A DNA stretch of 64,000 nt from Euzebyella saccharophila (GCF_014855495.1 NZ_JACYFJ010000008.1:62001-126000), one strand, 5' to 3'; numbered from the stretch's first letter, positions 26,504-36,049 are shown. Numbers and translations are program-made. Notes: generated by a model not told the origin, from the letters alone.

Positions 26504-27118
26504 TTAGAACAATCCGTTAATTTGGGCGTCAATTTTGTTGATGATGGACCCTAAATCTTCCGGATTACTTACAAAATCAAGGTCATCTACATCAATAATC
26601 AAAAGGTTGCCATTTTCGTAACCATGGATCCAAGCTTCATATCTTTCGTTCAATCGGCTTAAATAATCAATGGAAATACTGTTTTCATATTCCCGACCAC
26701 GTTTATGAATCTGTTTTACCAAGTTTGGGATGGAGCTACGCAGATAAATTAATAGGTCCGGTGGTTGAATAAGGCTTTCCATAAGTTCAAAAAGACTTTG
26801 GTAATTGTTAAAATCCCTATTGGTCATAAGACCCATTGCATGTAGGTTGGGAGCAAAAATGTAGGCATCTTCGTAAATCGTACGATCTTGTATGGTAGTC
26901 TTACCACTTTGTCTTATATCCAAGACTTGTCTGTACCTATGGTTTAAAAAGTAAATCTGTAGGTTGAAACTCCACCGCTCCATTTGGGTATAGAAATCAT
27001 CGAGATACGGGTTGTCAACTACATCTTCAAAATTAGCTTCCCATTTAAAGTGTTTTGCCAATAACCCTGTTAGCGTGGTTTTTCCGGCACCAATGTTACC
27101 GGCTACTGCAATGTGCAT
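26504..27118 (-). CDS. Deoxynucleoside kinase
   Basis: Phosphorylates deoxynucleosides for salvage. 204 residues. P-loop IAVAGNIGAGKTTLTG at the N-terminus, then WEANFEDVVDNPYLDDFY, QIYFLNHRYRQV, the DRTIYEDAYIFAPNLH block (ERS-like motif as DRT), and the lid RGREYENSIS. This pattern fits bacterial deoxyadenosine/deoxyguanosine kinases. Together with the NupC-type transporter it could support nucleoside salvage, although the two are 15 kb apart. Confidence 0.88.
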   Translation of the reverse strand: MHIAVAGNIGAGKTTLTGLLAKHFKWEANFEDVVDNPYLDDFYTQMERWSFNLQIYFLNHRYRQVLDIRQSGKTTIQDRTIYEDAYIFAPNLHAMGLMTNRDFNNYQSLFELMESLIQPPDLLIYLRSSIPNLVKQIHKRGREYENSISIDYLSRLNERYEAWIHGYENGNLLIIDVDDLDFVSNPEDLGSIINKIDAQINGLF

Positions 27119-27256
27119 AAAACTTGATGGTTTTTAAATATTGATATTTCTACAACCTAGATACGACGGTACAAGATACAAAGGATCATCATTTGAGGGA
27201 AAAATTTAAAGGGTAAAATCCTTAGGAAAAATTTAATACGGTCTTTTGGTATAAAA

Positions 27257-27287
27257 TTTTTATTTCCGGTGTAAAGCTGTAATTTTG
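27257..27287 (+). promoter_or_regulatory. Candidate promoter of metK
   Basis: TAATTTTG at 27280-27287 is a full match to TAnnTTTG. TTTT at 27257-27260 sits 19 bp upstream where TTTG is expected. Transcription would begin near 27294, just before the riboswitch. Confidence 0.55.
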
Positions 27288-27299
27288 CCCTGATTTTAA

Positions 27300-27375
27300 A
27301 AGAGGAAGGATTTGACTGATTGCAACCTCTTGTGCCAAAATTCATTTTTGGGGCGAATCAAATGCTAAAGCAGTT
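27300..27375 (+). promoter_or_regulatory. SAM-II type riboswitch upstream of metK
   Basis: Conserved SAM-II blocks occur in order: GATTTGAC (27309-27316), ATTGCAA (27319-27325) and ATGCTAAAG (27362-27370). Stem P1 is AGAGG (27301-27305) with CCTCT (27326-27330). Pseudoknot bases CTG (27316-27318) and CAG (27371-27373) replace the CCG/CGG I recall in known members, a compensatory change. A hairpin CCAAAA/TTTTGG (27335-27351) fills the long loop, as in the long-loop SAM-II variant. Binding of SAM should lower metK expression, probably at translation, as no terminator follows. The remaining 74 nt to metK include a TAGGA/TCCTA hairpin. Confidence 0.75.
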
Positions 27376-27448
27376 GGTAGGATTTTCTTTCCTATCAGAC
27401 TTCTTTAGGCTATCGTAAAAATCCTTCCGCCAAAAACTAAAGAAGTAT

Positions 27449-28705
27449 ATGTCATACCTTTTTACATCAGAATCTGTTAGTGAGGGACATCCGGATAAAG
27501 TTGCGGACCAAATTAGTGATGCCTTATTAGACCATTTTTTGGCATTTGACCCAGAAAGCAAAGTGGCTTGTGAGACCTTAGTGACCACCGGTCAGGTTGT
27601 TTTGGCCGGCGAAGTAAAGAGCGATACCTATTTAGATGTTCAGAATATTGCAAGGGACGTCATCAACCAAATAGGGTACACCAAAGGTGAATACCAGTTT
27701 AGCGGCGATTCTTGTGGTGTCATTTCATTGATTCACGAACAATCGCAAGATATTAGCCAAGGCGTTGATCGTGGCGAAAAAGAGCAACAAGGTGCTGGTG
27801 ATCAAGGAATGATGTTTGGGTATGCTACCAATGAAACGGATAATTACATGCCCTTGGCCTTAGATATTTCGCACCGCATTTTGTACACTTTGGCAGAACT
27901 TCGTAAAGAAGGCAAGGAAATCTCGTATTTAAGACCCGATGCCAAAGCGCAGGTAACTATTGAATATTCTGATGATAACGTGCCTGTGAGAATCGATACC
28001 ATCGTGGTTTCTACCCAGCACGATGCTTTTGATGCCGACGATGAGAAAATGTTGGCAAAAATCAAGAAAGATATTATTGAGGTTCTAATTCCGAAAGTGA
28101 AAACACAATTGCCCGAAAGTATTCAGGCTTTGTTCGATGATGCTATCAAATACCATATCAACCCTACCGGAAAATTTGTTATTGGAGGCCCGCATGGTGA
28201 TACCGGATTGACCGGAAGAAAGATTATTGTGGATACCTATGGCGGAAAAGGAGCTCACGGCGGCGGTGCCTTTAGTGGGAAGGACCCTAGTAAGGTGGAT
28301 CGAAGTGCTGCGTATGCCTCTAGACATATTGCCAAGAACTTGGTAGCGGCCGGGGTGGCCGATGAGGTTTTGGTACAGGTGAGCTACGCCATTGGGGTGG
28401 TAGAGCCAACGTCCATTTTTATTGATACCTACGGTACCTCAAAAATTGAGGCTACCGATGGTGAAATTGCTAAAAAAGTAGCGGAACTATTTGATATGAG
28501 ACCTTTTGCCATTGAGGAGAGGTTGAAACTCAGAAACCCTATTTATTTGGAATCTGCAGCTTATGGGCACATGGGTAAAACGCCTCGAACGGTTACCAAG
28601 GTGTTTGAGTCACCGTACAATGGCAGGGTGGAGAAAGAGGTGGAATTGTTCACTTGGGAAAAGTTGGATAGGGTAGAAGAAGTAAAAAAAGCCTTTCAAC
28701 TGTAA
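27449..28705 (+). CDS. metK: Methionine adenosyltransferase
   Basis: Makes S-adenosylmethionine from methionine and ATP. 418 residues. Signatures: [20 protein letters not shown] (ATP), [27 protein letters not shown], the P-loop-like [20 protein letters not shown], and [20 protein letters not shown]. Preceded by a SAM-II type riboswitch, so it appears feedback-controlled by its own product. First of a run of methionine and sulfur genes reaching to 50 kb. Confidence 0.97.
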   Translation: MSYLFTSESVSEGHPDKVADQISDALLDHFLAFDPESKVACETLVTTGQVVLAGEVKSDTYLDVQNIARDVINQIGYTKGEYQFSGDSCGVISLIHEQSQDISQGVDRGEKEQQGAGDQGMMFGYATNETDNYMPLALDISHRILYTLAELRKEGKEISYLRPDAKAQVTIEYSDDNVPVRIDTIVVSTQHDAFDADDEKMLAKIKKDIIEVLIPKVKTQLPESIQALFDDAIKYHINPTGKFVIGGPHGDTGLTGRKIIVDTYGGKGAHGGGAFSGKDPSKVDRSAAYASRHIAKNLVAAGVADEVLVQVSYAIGVVEPTSIFIDTYGTSKIEATDGEIAKKVAELFDMRPFAIEERLKLRNPIYLESAAYGHMGKTPRTVTKVFESPYNGRVEKEVELFTWEKLDRVEEVKKAFQL

Positions 28706-28744
28706 TTTTTTTTAAAATTAAGGGGAATTTAAAATTCCGGTATA

Positions 28745-28752
28745 TATATTTG
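28745..28752 (+). promoter_or_regulatory. Candidate -7 element of the metY unit
   Basis: TATATTTG matches TAnnTTTG. It lies 30 bp upstream of the SAM-I riboswitch. No clear -33 element. Confidence 0.4.
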
Positions 28753-28781
28753 TTTTTTCAAAGTTCAAACACTTATTGACA

Positions 28782-28897
28782 GTTATCAAGAAAGGCGGAG
28801 GGACTAGACCCTATGAAGCCTTAGCAACCCTTTGTTCAAATTTAGTTGAATAGAGAAGGTGCTACGTTCTATCCCAATGATTGTTGGGGCAGATAAC
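28782..28897 (+). promoter_or_regulatory. SAM-I (S-box) riboswitch upstream of metY
   Basis: P1 is GTTATC (28782-28787) with GATAAC (28892-28897). Conserved internal blocks AAGAAAGGCGGAGGGACTAG, CCCTATGAAGCCTTAGCAACC and AAGGTGCTA are all present. Together with the intervening region of 28706-29018 it forms the leader of metY. No strong terminator follows, so control may act at translation initiation or by a weaker structure. Probable effect: repression of metY and the following fusion gene by SAM. Confidence 0.93.
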
Positions 28898-29018
28898 GAC
28901 TAAAGTTGCTTCCGTAATTTTTTCCGCTTTCTTATAACTATTTAATCGAAACTAGGCTTAGTGATAACTGTCTAGGTTTGTTCGTATATTGATTTGTACA
29001 ACTTAAATACTATATAAA

Positions 29019-30293
29019 ATGAGCGACTACAATTTTTCAACCAACGCCCTACATGCTGGGCACGACACTAAAGAAACAGGCGGAACTAGAGCGGTGCCTA
29101 TTTACCAAACCTCTTCTTATGTTTTTAATGATACGGACCACGCTGCCAATCTTTTCTCTTTGGCAGAACTAGGTTTCATCTATACACGTTTGAACAACCC
29201 TACCAATGAAATTCTTCAAAAGCGTTTGGCCGCTTTAGAAGGTGGTATTGGTGCCGTGGTTTTTTCTTCGGGTGCGGCAGCCATCTCTACGGGATTAATG
29301 ACTTTATTGAAGGCCGGTGATCACATAGTTGCTTCCAGTAGCTTGTACGGGGGTACTTTTAACTTATTGAACGTAACGCTTCCTAGATTGGGAATCACCA
29401 CCACTTTCGTGGATGCTTCTGACCCTACCAATTTTAAAAATGCGGTTCAAGATAACACTAGGGCCTTTTTCGTAGAATCCCTTGGGAATCCCAAATTAGA
29501 TGTGTTGGATTTACAAGCTATTTCAGAAGAGGCAAAAGCAGCTCAAATACCTTTTATTGTTGATAATACGGTGGCCACACCTGCTTTATTAAATCCGATT
29601 GAGTACGGTGCGAATATCGTCATACACTCCATGACCAAATATATTGGCGGACAGGGTACTTCCTTGGGGGGTGTCATCGTCGATGCCGGTACTTTTGATT
29701 GGGCCAATGGTAAATTCCCTGAATTTACAGAACCTTCTGCTGGTTACCACGGTTTGGTCTACCATGAAGCTCTAGGAGCAGCATCCTACACTTTCAAATT
29801 GATTTTAGAGGGACTTCGTGATTTCGGAGGGGCTTTGAGTCCGTTCAACGCCTTCCAGATTATTCAAGGTTTGGAGACTTTGAACGTTCGTATCAAGCAA
29901 CACAGTGAAAACGCTTTGGAATTGGCCAAATGGTTAGAAGGTCGCGAAGAAGTCGCGTGGGTCAACTACCCAGGATTGGAGAGTAGCAAATACAATGAGC
30001 TTGCTAAAAAATACCTTCCCAAAGGCCAAAGTGGTTTGGTTACTTTCGGAGTAAAAGGAGGTTTTGAGGCGGCCAAAAAATTGACCGATGCCACTAAAAT
30101 ATTCTCTTTGTTGGCAAATATCGGAGATACCAAATCTTTGATTATCCATCCCGCAAGTACTACCCACCAGCAGTTAAATGAAGAACAACAGGCTGGTGCC
30201 GGTGTTAGCCAAGATTTGATCCGTCTTTCTGTTGGTTTGGAAGACGTAACAGATTTAAAAGCTGATTTGGAACAAGCTTTTAATCAATTATGA
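29019..30293 (+). CDS. metY: O-acetylhomoserine aminocarboxypropyltransferase (sulfhydrylase)
   Basis: PLP enzyme that makes homocysteine directly from O-acetylhomoserine and sulfide. 424 residues. Signs: FSTNALHAGHDTKETGGTRA, VPIYQTSSYVF, the long MetY insertion, PLP lysine in IVIHSMTKYIGGQGTSLGG, and LIIHPASTTHQQLNEEQQ at the C-terminus. Uses sulfide from the cys genes downstream and O-acetylhomoserine made by the MetX domain of the next gene. Confidence 0.95.
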   Translation: MSDYNFSTNALHAGHDTKETGGTRAVPIYQTSSYVFNDTDHAANLFSLAELGFIYTRLNNPTNEILQKRLAALEGGIGAVVFSSGAAAISTGLMTLLKAGDHIVASSSLYGGTFNLLNVTLPRLGITTTFVDASDPTNFKNAVQDNTRAFFVESLGNPKLDVLDLQAISEEAKAAQIPFIVDNTVATPALLNPIEYGANIVIHSMTKYIGGQGTSLGGVIVDAGTFDWANGKFPEFTEPSAGYHGLVYHEALGAASYTFKLILEGLRDFGGALSPFNAFQIIQGLETLNVRIKQHSENALELAKWLEGREEVAWVNYPGLESSKYNELAKKYLPKGQSGLVTFGVKGGFEAAKKLTDATKIFSLLANIGDTKSLIIHPASTTHQQLNEEQQAGAGVSQDLIRLSVGLEDVTDLKADLEQAFNQL

Positions 30294-30309
30294 TAAATAA
30301 GTAATGGTA

Positions 30310-30350
30310 GTTTGTTGGGGGTAGTGGAACCCCAGTTACCTCCAACAAAC
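30310..30350 (+). other. Intercistronic hairpin between metY and the MetX-ThrA fusion gene
   Basis: GTTTGTTGG pairs with CCAACAAAC, with further inner pairing. No T-run follows, so it is more likely an mRNA stability or processing element than a terminator. Confidence 0.5.
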
Positions 30351-30373
30351 ATGCATTCGCACAATAAAAATTT

Positions 30374-33300
30374 ATGCTCCATCATCTTCAAATAAAGAAT
30401 TATCAAACCCTGGGTCAAAAGACGCAGAATATTGAGCTTTCATACCAGCTGTTCGGTCAAGAGCTGCACAGCGCCCCTATTGTGTTGGTTAACCATGCCC
30501 TTACCGGAAACTCAAATGTTACCGGCGACGGCGGCTGGTGGTCTGCCCTAATTGGAGAAGGAAAGTGTATCGATACAAAAAAATACACCATTCTTTCCTT
30601 TAATATTCCTGGTAACGGATATGACAAATTTGTCATTGAAAACTACAAGGATTTTGTGGCAGGTGATATGGGCCGCATTTTTCTTCAAGGGCTCGATATG
30701 CTCGAAATTAAAAAGCTTTATGCGATAATTGGTGGGTCATTGGGAGGTGGCATTGCCTGGGAAATGGCGGCCCTCAATCCTAAAATAACAGAACATTTGA
30801 TTCCGGTGGCTTCCGATTGGAAATCTACCGATTGGTTGATCGCCAATTGCCAAATTCAAGAGCAGTTTTTGGTCAATTCCAAGCAACCAGTGCACGATGC
30901 ACGTATGCATGCCATGTTGTGTTACCGAACTCCGGAATCGTTCAAAGAACGTTTTAAACGAAGTACCAATGAAGAGTTGCAGGTATTCAATGTGGAAAGT
31001 TGGTTAATGCACCACGGTGAGAAACTGCAGGAAAGATTCCAGGTTTCGGCCTATAAATTGATGAATCAGCTATTGAAGACCATCGATATTATGAGGGATG
31101 GTGACCGTAATTTCATCGACCTACAAAACAGCGATATGAATATTCATATTGTTGGAGTGGATTCCGATTTGTTCTTTACAGCGAAGGAAAATAAAGATAC
31201 CTACAAGCAACTGGCACAAGCGAATAGTAATGTTACCTATGGCGAAGTACACTCGCTTCATGGGCATGATGCCTTTTTGATTGAGTTTGACCAAATGGAA
31301 CAACTGCTGCGGCCTATTTTCAGTAGAAATGGAAAGAGTCAGGGACTCAAAGTGCTAAAGTTTGGTGGTAAATCGCTTGCCAATGGTGAGGGCTTGGAGA
31401 GGGTTTTGAATATCATCACCAAAAAGGAGGAAGAAGGTGAAAACATTGCTGTGATTCTTTCCGCTCGGGGAAAGGCGACCGATCAGCTTGAAAACCTATT
31501 GGAAAAGGCGGCTTCCGGTCAGAATTACCAGAAGGATTTCGAGACATTTGAAAAATACCAACAGCACAGTTTTAAAAATATAAAACTGGGAGATGAATTT
31601 AAGGAGCTGGCAAAAATTTTGGAAGGGGTTTCCCTTTTAGGTGATTATAGTCAGAAAGTTAAAGACCAGGTCTTGGCTTTTGGGGAATTGATTTCCATTA
31701 AACTGGTAAGTAAGTTGTTGGTAGGACGGGGAATTTCGGCACAAGCCTTAGATTCTCGGTTGTTGTTGAAAACGGATTCCAATTTTGGCGATGCTTCTGT
31801 AGATGAGGTTAAGTCAAAAGAGAACGTAATCAGGTATTTCGCAAATTTGGAGACGCAAACTGTACCGGTTATTTCTGGGTTTATTGCTTCCGATGAAAAT
31901 GGAGATACCACCACTTTGGGTAGAAACGGCAGTAACTATTCCGCTGCGCTATTTGCCAATTTTTTAAATGCAGAAGAACTTCAGAATTATACCCACGTAG
32001 ACGGAATTTTTACTGCTAATCCGGATTTGGTGCCTGATGCCAAACGCATAGATAACCTGAGTTATAGCGAAGCCAATGAGCTAGCTAATTTTGGAGCCAC
32101 CATTTTGCACGCGAAGACCATTATTCCATTAATTGAAAAAAATATTCCACTTAGAATATTGAATACTTTCAATGACGATAATGAAGGTACTTTGATCAGT
32201 GCCAAATCTAAGGAAGGGGGTATCCGTTCGCTTTCCGTCATTGAAAATGTGGCGCTGATTAATTTAGAGGGTAGAGGGCTGCTAGGTAAAGTGGGGGTTG
32301 ATGCCCGTATTTTTAGGGCCTTGGGCCAAAATAATATTAGTGTCAGCATTGTGTCACAAGGCTCGTCCGAACGGGGAATTGGCCTTGTTGTCGATGCCGA
32401 TAAGGCACAAAGGGCGAAAAAAGCCTTGGATGCCGAATTTGCAGGCGATTACGAAAATAAGGATATCAATATGATTACCGTTCAAGATCAGGTCTCGGTA
32501 ATCTCTGTGGTAGGTCAAGATTTAAGTACTTTTCATAGGCCTTTTAACGCTTTGATCAAGAATCAGGTAGTGCCGTTATTGTTCAATAATACGGTTTCCG
32601 GAAAGAATGTGAGTTTAGTGGTCAAAAAGACCGATTTGCACAAGGCCATCAATGTAATGCACGGTCAGATTTTCGGAATCAGCAAAAAAGTGAACTTGGC
32701 CATTTTCGGTCATGGAAATGTGGGCGGTACTTTGATCGAACAGATTTTAAAGTCCAAAAAGGCCATTGAAGAGCGTAAGGGAATCGACTTGAATGTCTTT
32801 GCAGTAGCTAACTCACGTAAAGTTCTTTTGGAGAAAAAGGGAGTCCCTAAATCATGGAAAAAAGCCATTGAGGAAAGGGGAGTGCCCTACACGTTTTCCG
32901 ATGTGATGGAATTTGCCAAAAAGAACCATTTAGAAAACTTGATTGCTGTCGATAATACGGCCAATGAAGATTTTGTGGCCCACTATTTTGATTTTGTAGA
33001 AAATGGTTTTGATTTGGTTTCCTCCAATAAAATAGCCAATACCCTAGGTTTTGATTTTTATCAATTGTTACGGGAAGAGCTTGGGAAAAACCAAAAACAA
33101 TACTTGTATGAAACCAATGTAGGAGCAGGGCTTCCATTGATCGATACCATTAAGTTATTGCATTTGAGCGGTGAGAATATCACTCAAATTAAAGGGGTCT
33201 TTTCTGGCTCTTTAAGCTATATTTTCAATACGTTTTCGGAGTCCGATAAGCCATTCTCGGCTATTTTGTTGGATGCCATGAAAAAAGGATTTACCGAGCC

Positions 33301-33760
33301 AGATGCACGTGAAGACCTTTCCGGGAATGATGTGGGTAGAAAATTGTTGATTCTAGCGAGGGAGTTGGATTTAAGCAACGAATTTTCGGATATCAGCATC
33401 AATAACCTTATTCCGGAAGACTTACGAGACGGATCAGTAGATGATTTTTTAAAGAACTTGAATGTGTTGGATGCCAAGTTCAGTGAGATAAAGAAAAACC
33501 AGAAACCAGGCCATGTCTTACGCTATGTAGGTGATTTGCACGGTGATTTGCAGAAGGAAAAAGGTATTTTGGAAGTAAAATTGGTTTCTGTGCCCAAAGA
33601 AAGTGCTTTGGGACAGGTAAAAGGTTCCGATTCCATTATTGAAATCTATACGGAATCTTATGGCAAAAACCCACTGGTGATTCAAGGTGCAGGTGCAGGG
33701 GCGGCAGTAACCGCCAGAGGAGTGTTTGGCGATATTTTAAGGATTGCCGAAAAGGGATAG
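30374..33760 (+). CDS. Trifunctional fusion: homoserine O-acetyltransferase, aspartate kinase, homoserine dehydrogenase
   Basis: 1128 residues. Residues 1-320: MetX-type alpha/beta hydrolase with VNHALTGNSNV, nucleophile IGGSLGGGIAWEMA, Asp in GVDSDLFFTA and His in HSLHGHDAFLIE, so the triad is complete. From residue 326: aspartate kinase with VLKFGGKSLANGEG, TTLGRNGSNYSAA and THVDGIFTANP, then ACT repeats (620-770). From 774: homoserine dehydrogenase with IFGHGNVGGTL and ETNVGAGLPLIDTIK. The kinase departs from canonical residues (KFGGKS for KFGGTS, GSNY for GSDY, THVDG for TDVDG). It joins three steps from aspartate to O-acetylhomoserine, feeding MetY. A heptamer array follows its stop. Confidence 0.92.
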   Translation: MLHHLQIKNYQTLGQKTQNIELSYQLFGQELHSAPIVLVNHALTGNSNVTGDGGWWSALIGEGKCIDTKKYTILSFNIPGNGYDKFVIENYKDFVAGDMGRIFLQGLDMLEIKKLYAIIGGSLGGGIAWEMAALNPKITEHLIPVASDWKSTDWLIANCQIQEQFLVNSKQPVHDARMHAMLCYRTPESFKERFKRSTNEELQVFNVESWLMHHGEKLQERFQVSAYKLMNQLLKTIDIMRDGDRNFIDLQNSDMNIHIVGVDSDLFFTAKENKDTYKQLAQANSNVTYGEVHSLHGHDAFLIEFDQMEQLLRPIFSRNGKSQGLKVLKFGGKSLANGEGLERVLNIITKKEEEGENIAVILSARGKATDQLENLLEKAASGQNYQKDFETFEKYQQHSFKNIKLGDEFKELAKILEGVSLLGDYSQKVKDQVLAFGELISIKLVSKLLVGRGISAQALDSRLLLKTDSNFGDASVDEVKSKENVIRYFANLETQTVPVISGFIASDENGDTTTLGRNGSNYSAALFANFLNAEELQNYTHVDGIFTANPDLVPDAKRIDNLSYSEANELANFGATILHAKTIIPLIEKNIPLRILNTFNDDNEGTLISAKSKEGGIRSLSVIENVALINLEGRGLLGKVGVDARIFRALGQNNISVSIVSQGSSERGIGLVVDADKAQRAKKALDAEFAGDYENKDINMITVQDQVSVISVVGQDLSTFHRPFNALIKNQVVPLLFNNTVSGKNVSLVVKKTDLHKAINVMHGQIFGISKKVNLAIFGHGNVGGTLIEQILKSKKAIEERKGIDLNVFAVANSRKVLLEKKGVPKSWKKAIEERGVPYTFSDVMEFAKKNHLENLIAVDNTANEDFVAHYFDFVENGFDLVSSNKIANTLGFDFYQLLREELGKNQKQYLYETNVGAGLPLIDTIKLLHLSGENITQIKGVFSGSLSYIFNTFSESDKPFSAILLDAMKKGFTEPDAREDLSGNDVGRKLLILARELDLSNEFSDISINNLIPEDLRDGSVDDFLKNLNVLDAKFSEIKKNQKPGHVLRYVGDLHGDLQKEKGILEVKLVSVPKESALGQVKGSDSIIEIYTESYGKNPLVIQGAGAGAAVTARGVFGDILRIAEKG

Positions 33761-33763
33761 ATT

Positions 33764-33826
33764 TTAGGAGTTAGGAGTTAGGAGTTAGGAGTTAGGAGTT
33801 AGGAGTTAGGAGTTAAGGGTTAGGGG
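33764..33826. repeat. 7-bp tandem array, 7 perfect TTAGGAG copies plus decayed copies
   Basis: Seven perfect TTAGGAG units (33764-33812), then TTAAGGG and TTAGGGG. Shifted by one to two bases the unit is GTTAGGA, so it shares the GTTnnnn register of other arrays here. It starts 3 bp after the stop of the fusion gene. Confidence 0.95.
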
Positions 33827-33909
33827 TTCGTAATGTGAATTCAAAATTTGGGTTTAACGGAAATTTCCATTCATCCGAAAGAGACTTGAAAAAGAAAAAA
33901 AAAGAAGAG

Positions 33910-35079
33910 ATGAGTACGAATAAATTTGAGACGAACGCGATTCGCACGCAGTTAAAACGGTCAGAAAACCTAGAGCACTCGGTGCCTATGTACGTGACCT
34001 CTAGTTTTGTGTTTGAAGATGCCGAGGATATGCGTGCGTCTTTTGCAGAGGAGAAGGAGCGAAATATTTATTCCCGCTACTCGAACCCAAATTCTTCCGA
34101 GTTTATTGAAAAAGTGTGCCAGATGGAAGGTGCTGAAGACGGCTTTGCCTTTGCTTCAGGTATGGCTGCGGTTTTCTCTACCTTGGCGGCCTTGTTGGAT
34201 AGTGGCGATCATGTAATTTCTTCTCGCAGTATTTTTGGCTCTACCCACTCCCTTTTCAATAATTTTTTCCCGAAGTGGAATATCAGTCATTCGTATTTTA
34301 AATGTGATGAGGTAGAAAAGATAGAATCGCTGATCACGCCCAAAACCAAAATTCTCTATGCGGAAACTCCCACGAATCCCGGTGTTGATGTATTGGATTT
34401 AGAATATTTAGGGGCCATTGCGAAAAAGCACGAATTGATTTTGGTTATTGATAATTGCTTTGCATCGCCTTATTTGCAACAGCCGATAAAATTTGGTGCC
34501 GATTTGGTCATACATTCCGGAACAAAATTAATGGACGGGCAGGGGCGTGTTTTGGCTGGTATTACCGTTGGAAAACGGGAGCTGGTAGACAAGGTCTATC
34601 GTTTTTCCCGAATTACAGGTCCGGCGCTTTCGCCATTTAACGCTTGGGTGCTTTCCAAAAGTTTGGAGACCCTGGCAGTTCGTGTGGATAGACATTGTGA
34701 CAATGCCTTAAAATTGGCTGAATTTCTTGAAGGCCATGAAAAGGTAAATTGGGTGCGTTACCCTTTCTTAAAATCGCATCCTAAATACGAGGTAGCCAAA
34801 AAGCAAATGAAGGCCGGTGGCTGCGTAGTTGCTTTTGAGGTCAAAGGTGGATTGGAAGCCGGACAAAAGTTTTTCAATTCCATAAAACTATTGTCTTTAT
34901 CCGCCAACCTGGGTGATTCCAGAAGTATCGTGACGCATCCGGCATCAACAACCCATAGTAAATTGTCAGTAGAAGAGCGCGCAGAAACCGGTATTACCGA
35001 TGGTACCGTGAGGGTTTCCGTAGGGTTGGAGCATGTAGATGATATTATTGCCGATATCAAACAAGCTTTGGAAGCTTAA
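33910..35079 (+). CDS. Trans-sulfuration family PLP enzyme (O-succinyl/acetylhomoserine sulfhydrylase, MetZ-like)
   Basis: 389 residues from ATG 33910, which follows an A-rich AAAGAAGAG; an in-frame upstream start at 33835 would include repeat-adjacent sequence. Family signs: VPMYVTSSFVFEDAEDMRA, YSRYSNPNSSEF, LVIDNCFASPYLQQPIKFGA, PLP lysine in VIHSGTKLMDGQGRVLAG, and IVTHPASTTHSKL. The HSGTKLMDGQG context is that of MetZ sulfhydrylases rather than cystathionine synthase, though the acyl donor cannot be decided. It may act in parallel with MetY. It overlaps the end of the convergent methyltransferase by 4 bp. Confidence 0.85.
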   Translation: MSTNKFETNAIRTQLKRSENLEHSVPMYVTSSFVFEDAEDMRASFAEEKERNIYSRYSNPNSSEFIEKVCQMEGAEDGFAFASGMAAVFSTLAALLDSGDHVISSRSIFGSTHSLFNNFFPKWNISHSYFKCDEVEKIESLITPKTKILYAETPTNPGVDVLDLEYLGAIAKKHELILVIDNCFASPYLQQPIKFGADLVIHSGTKLMDGQGRVLAGITVGKRELVDKVYRFSRITGPALSPFNAWVLSKSLETLAVRVDRHCDNALKLAEFLEGHEKVNWVRYPFLKSHPKYEVAKKQMKAGGCVVAFEVKGGLEAGQKFFNSIKLLSLSANLGDSRSIVTHPASTTHSKLSVEERAETGITDGTVRVSVGLEHVDDIIADIKQALEA

Positions 35080-35906
35080 TTAGGCTTTTTTGAAGCAATC
35101 ATCATGTGTGGGCTAAAAGCGAGCAGGTTTTCGTCATTTTCCGTGATGGAAAGTAATTCGCTCAACGTTTTTCTGTTCTTAGGATGCAGCATGCTTGAAA
35201 AGTAATCTTTGTCTAGCCAAGTCATTCCTTCAACAGCCGTAAGCTGGTTATGGGTGAATCCCGCTTCTTGAAATTCCTTTTTGAGTTCTTCAGGGCGGTG
35301 GTAGTAAGCTTCTCCCATAAGACCCGGAAACTGCTTGGGCGGAAAGTGCTTGCTAGAGGTGAGTTCTTCTTTGCACATGTTGAAAAAGTTCTTGTCTTGA
35401 ATATACCCATGTAGGAGCCCCACCAAGGTAGACGCGGTATAGTTGATAGCAAAACCAAGTACCGTTCCGCCAGGTTTTAAAACCCGTAATGCTTCCGTAA
35501 TGGTTTGAGCTCGGTCTTTAGGGTTTTGAAGATGGTATAGGGGTCCGTGAAGTAGGATGAGGTCGGCAAATTCATTGGGGTAATCCAATTGCTGGGAAGC
35601 CCCAACTTTTACCGAAAAGCCATTTTTAGATTTTTTGGCCCGCTTTTGGGCAAGTTTGATGTGCTTCATGACAGGTTCCACTAGGTGAACCTGATGGCCT
35701 AAGTCTGATAGCCATTCAGCGTATTTTCCGGTACCTCCGCCAACATCTAAAATAATCATGTTGGGTTTGCGAAGGTGTTTTTCAATTAGTGCTTTCACCC
35801 GTTCAAACTCAAAGATTCCCATACCGTTTTCTAGTCGGGTTTCCTCAGAAGCCTGATTATAAAAGTCTTTTACGTTTTTGCTGATGAGTTTCTTTTGGTT
35901 GGCCAT
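35076..35906 (-). CDS. Class I SAM-dependent methyltransferase
   Basis: 276 residues. Motif I is MIILDVGGGTGKYAEWLSDL, followed by VHLVEPVMKHI, DLILLHGPLYHLQNP and LRVLKPGGTVLGFAI. Substrate unknown; UbiE-like in general plan, with an extended C-terminal region. The stop overlaps the convergent metZ-like gene by 4 bp. Confidence 0.82.
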   Translation of the reverse strand: MANQKKLISKNVKDFYNQASEETRLENGMGIFEFERVKALIEKHLRKPNMIILDVGGGTGKYAEWLSDLGHQVHLVEPVMKHIKLAQKRAKKSKNGFSVKVGASQQLDYPNEFADLILLHGPLYHLQNPKDRAQTITEALRVLKPGGTVLGFAINYTASTLVGLLHGYIQDKNFFNMCKEELTSSKHFPPKQFPGLMGEAYYHRPEELKKEFQEAGFTHNQLTAVEGMTWLDKDYFSSMLHPKNRKTLSELLSITENDENLLAFSPHMMIASKKPN

Positions 35907-36049
35907 ATGAAGGTTGGTTAATTCAGCTTTTATCCCTCAAAACTAAGAATATTGATGGTTTATATAGGTTGATACGTACTTTGTTTCCAGGGTTTATTCA
36001 ACTTGGTAATCTAGCTTTTAAAGATTTTAATTTTCTGTATCTTCGCTTT

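Noticed and set aside
28706-28745. Rho-independent terminator after metK (GGAATTT/AAATTCC)
   Set aside because: The palindrome is short, AT-rich and has no following T-run; left unannotated.
33764-33826. Telomere-like TTAGGAG/TTAGGGG repeats as a replicon end or eukaryotic contamination
   Set aside because: The array is internal, short, flanked by typical flavobacterial operon genes, and fits the heptad family seen elsewhere in the window.
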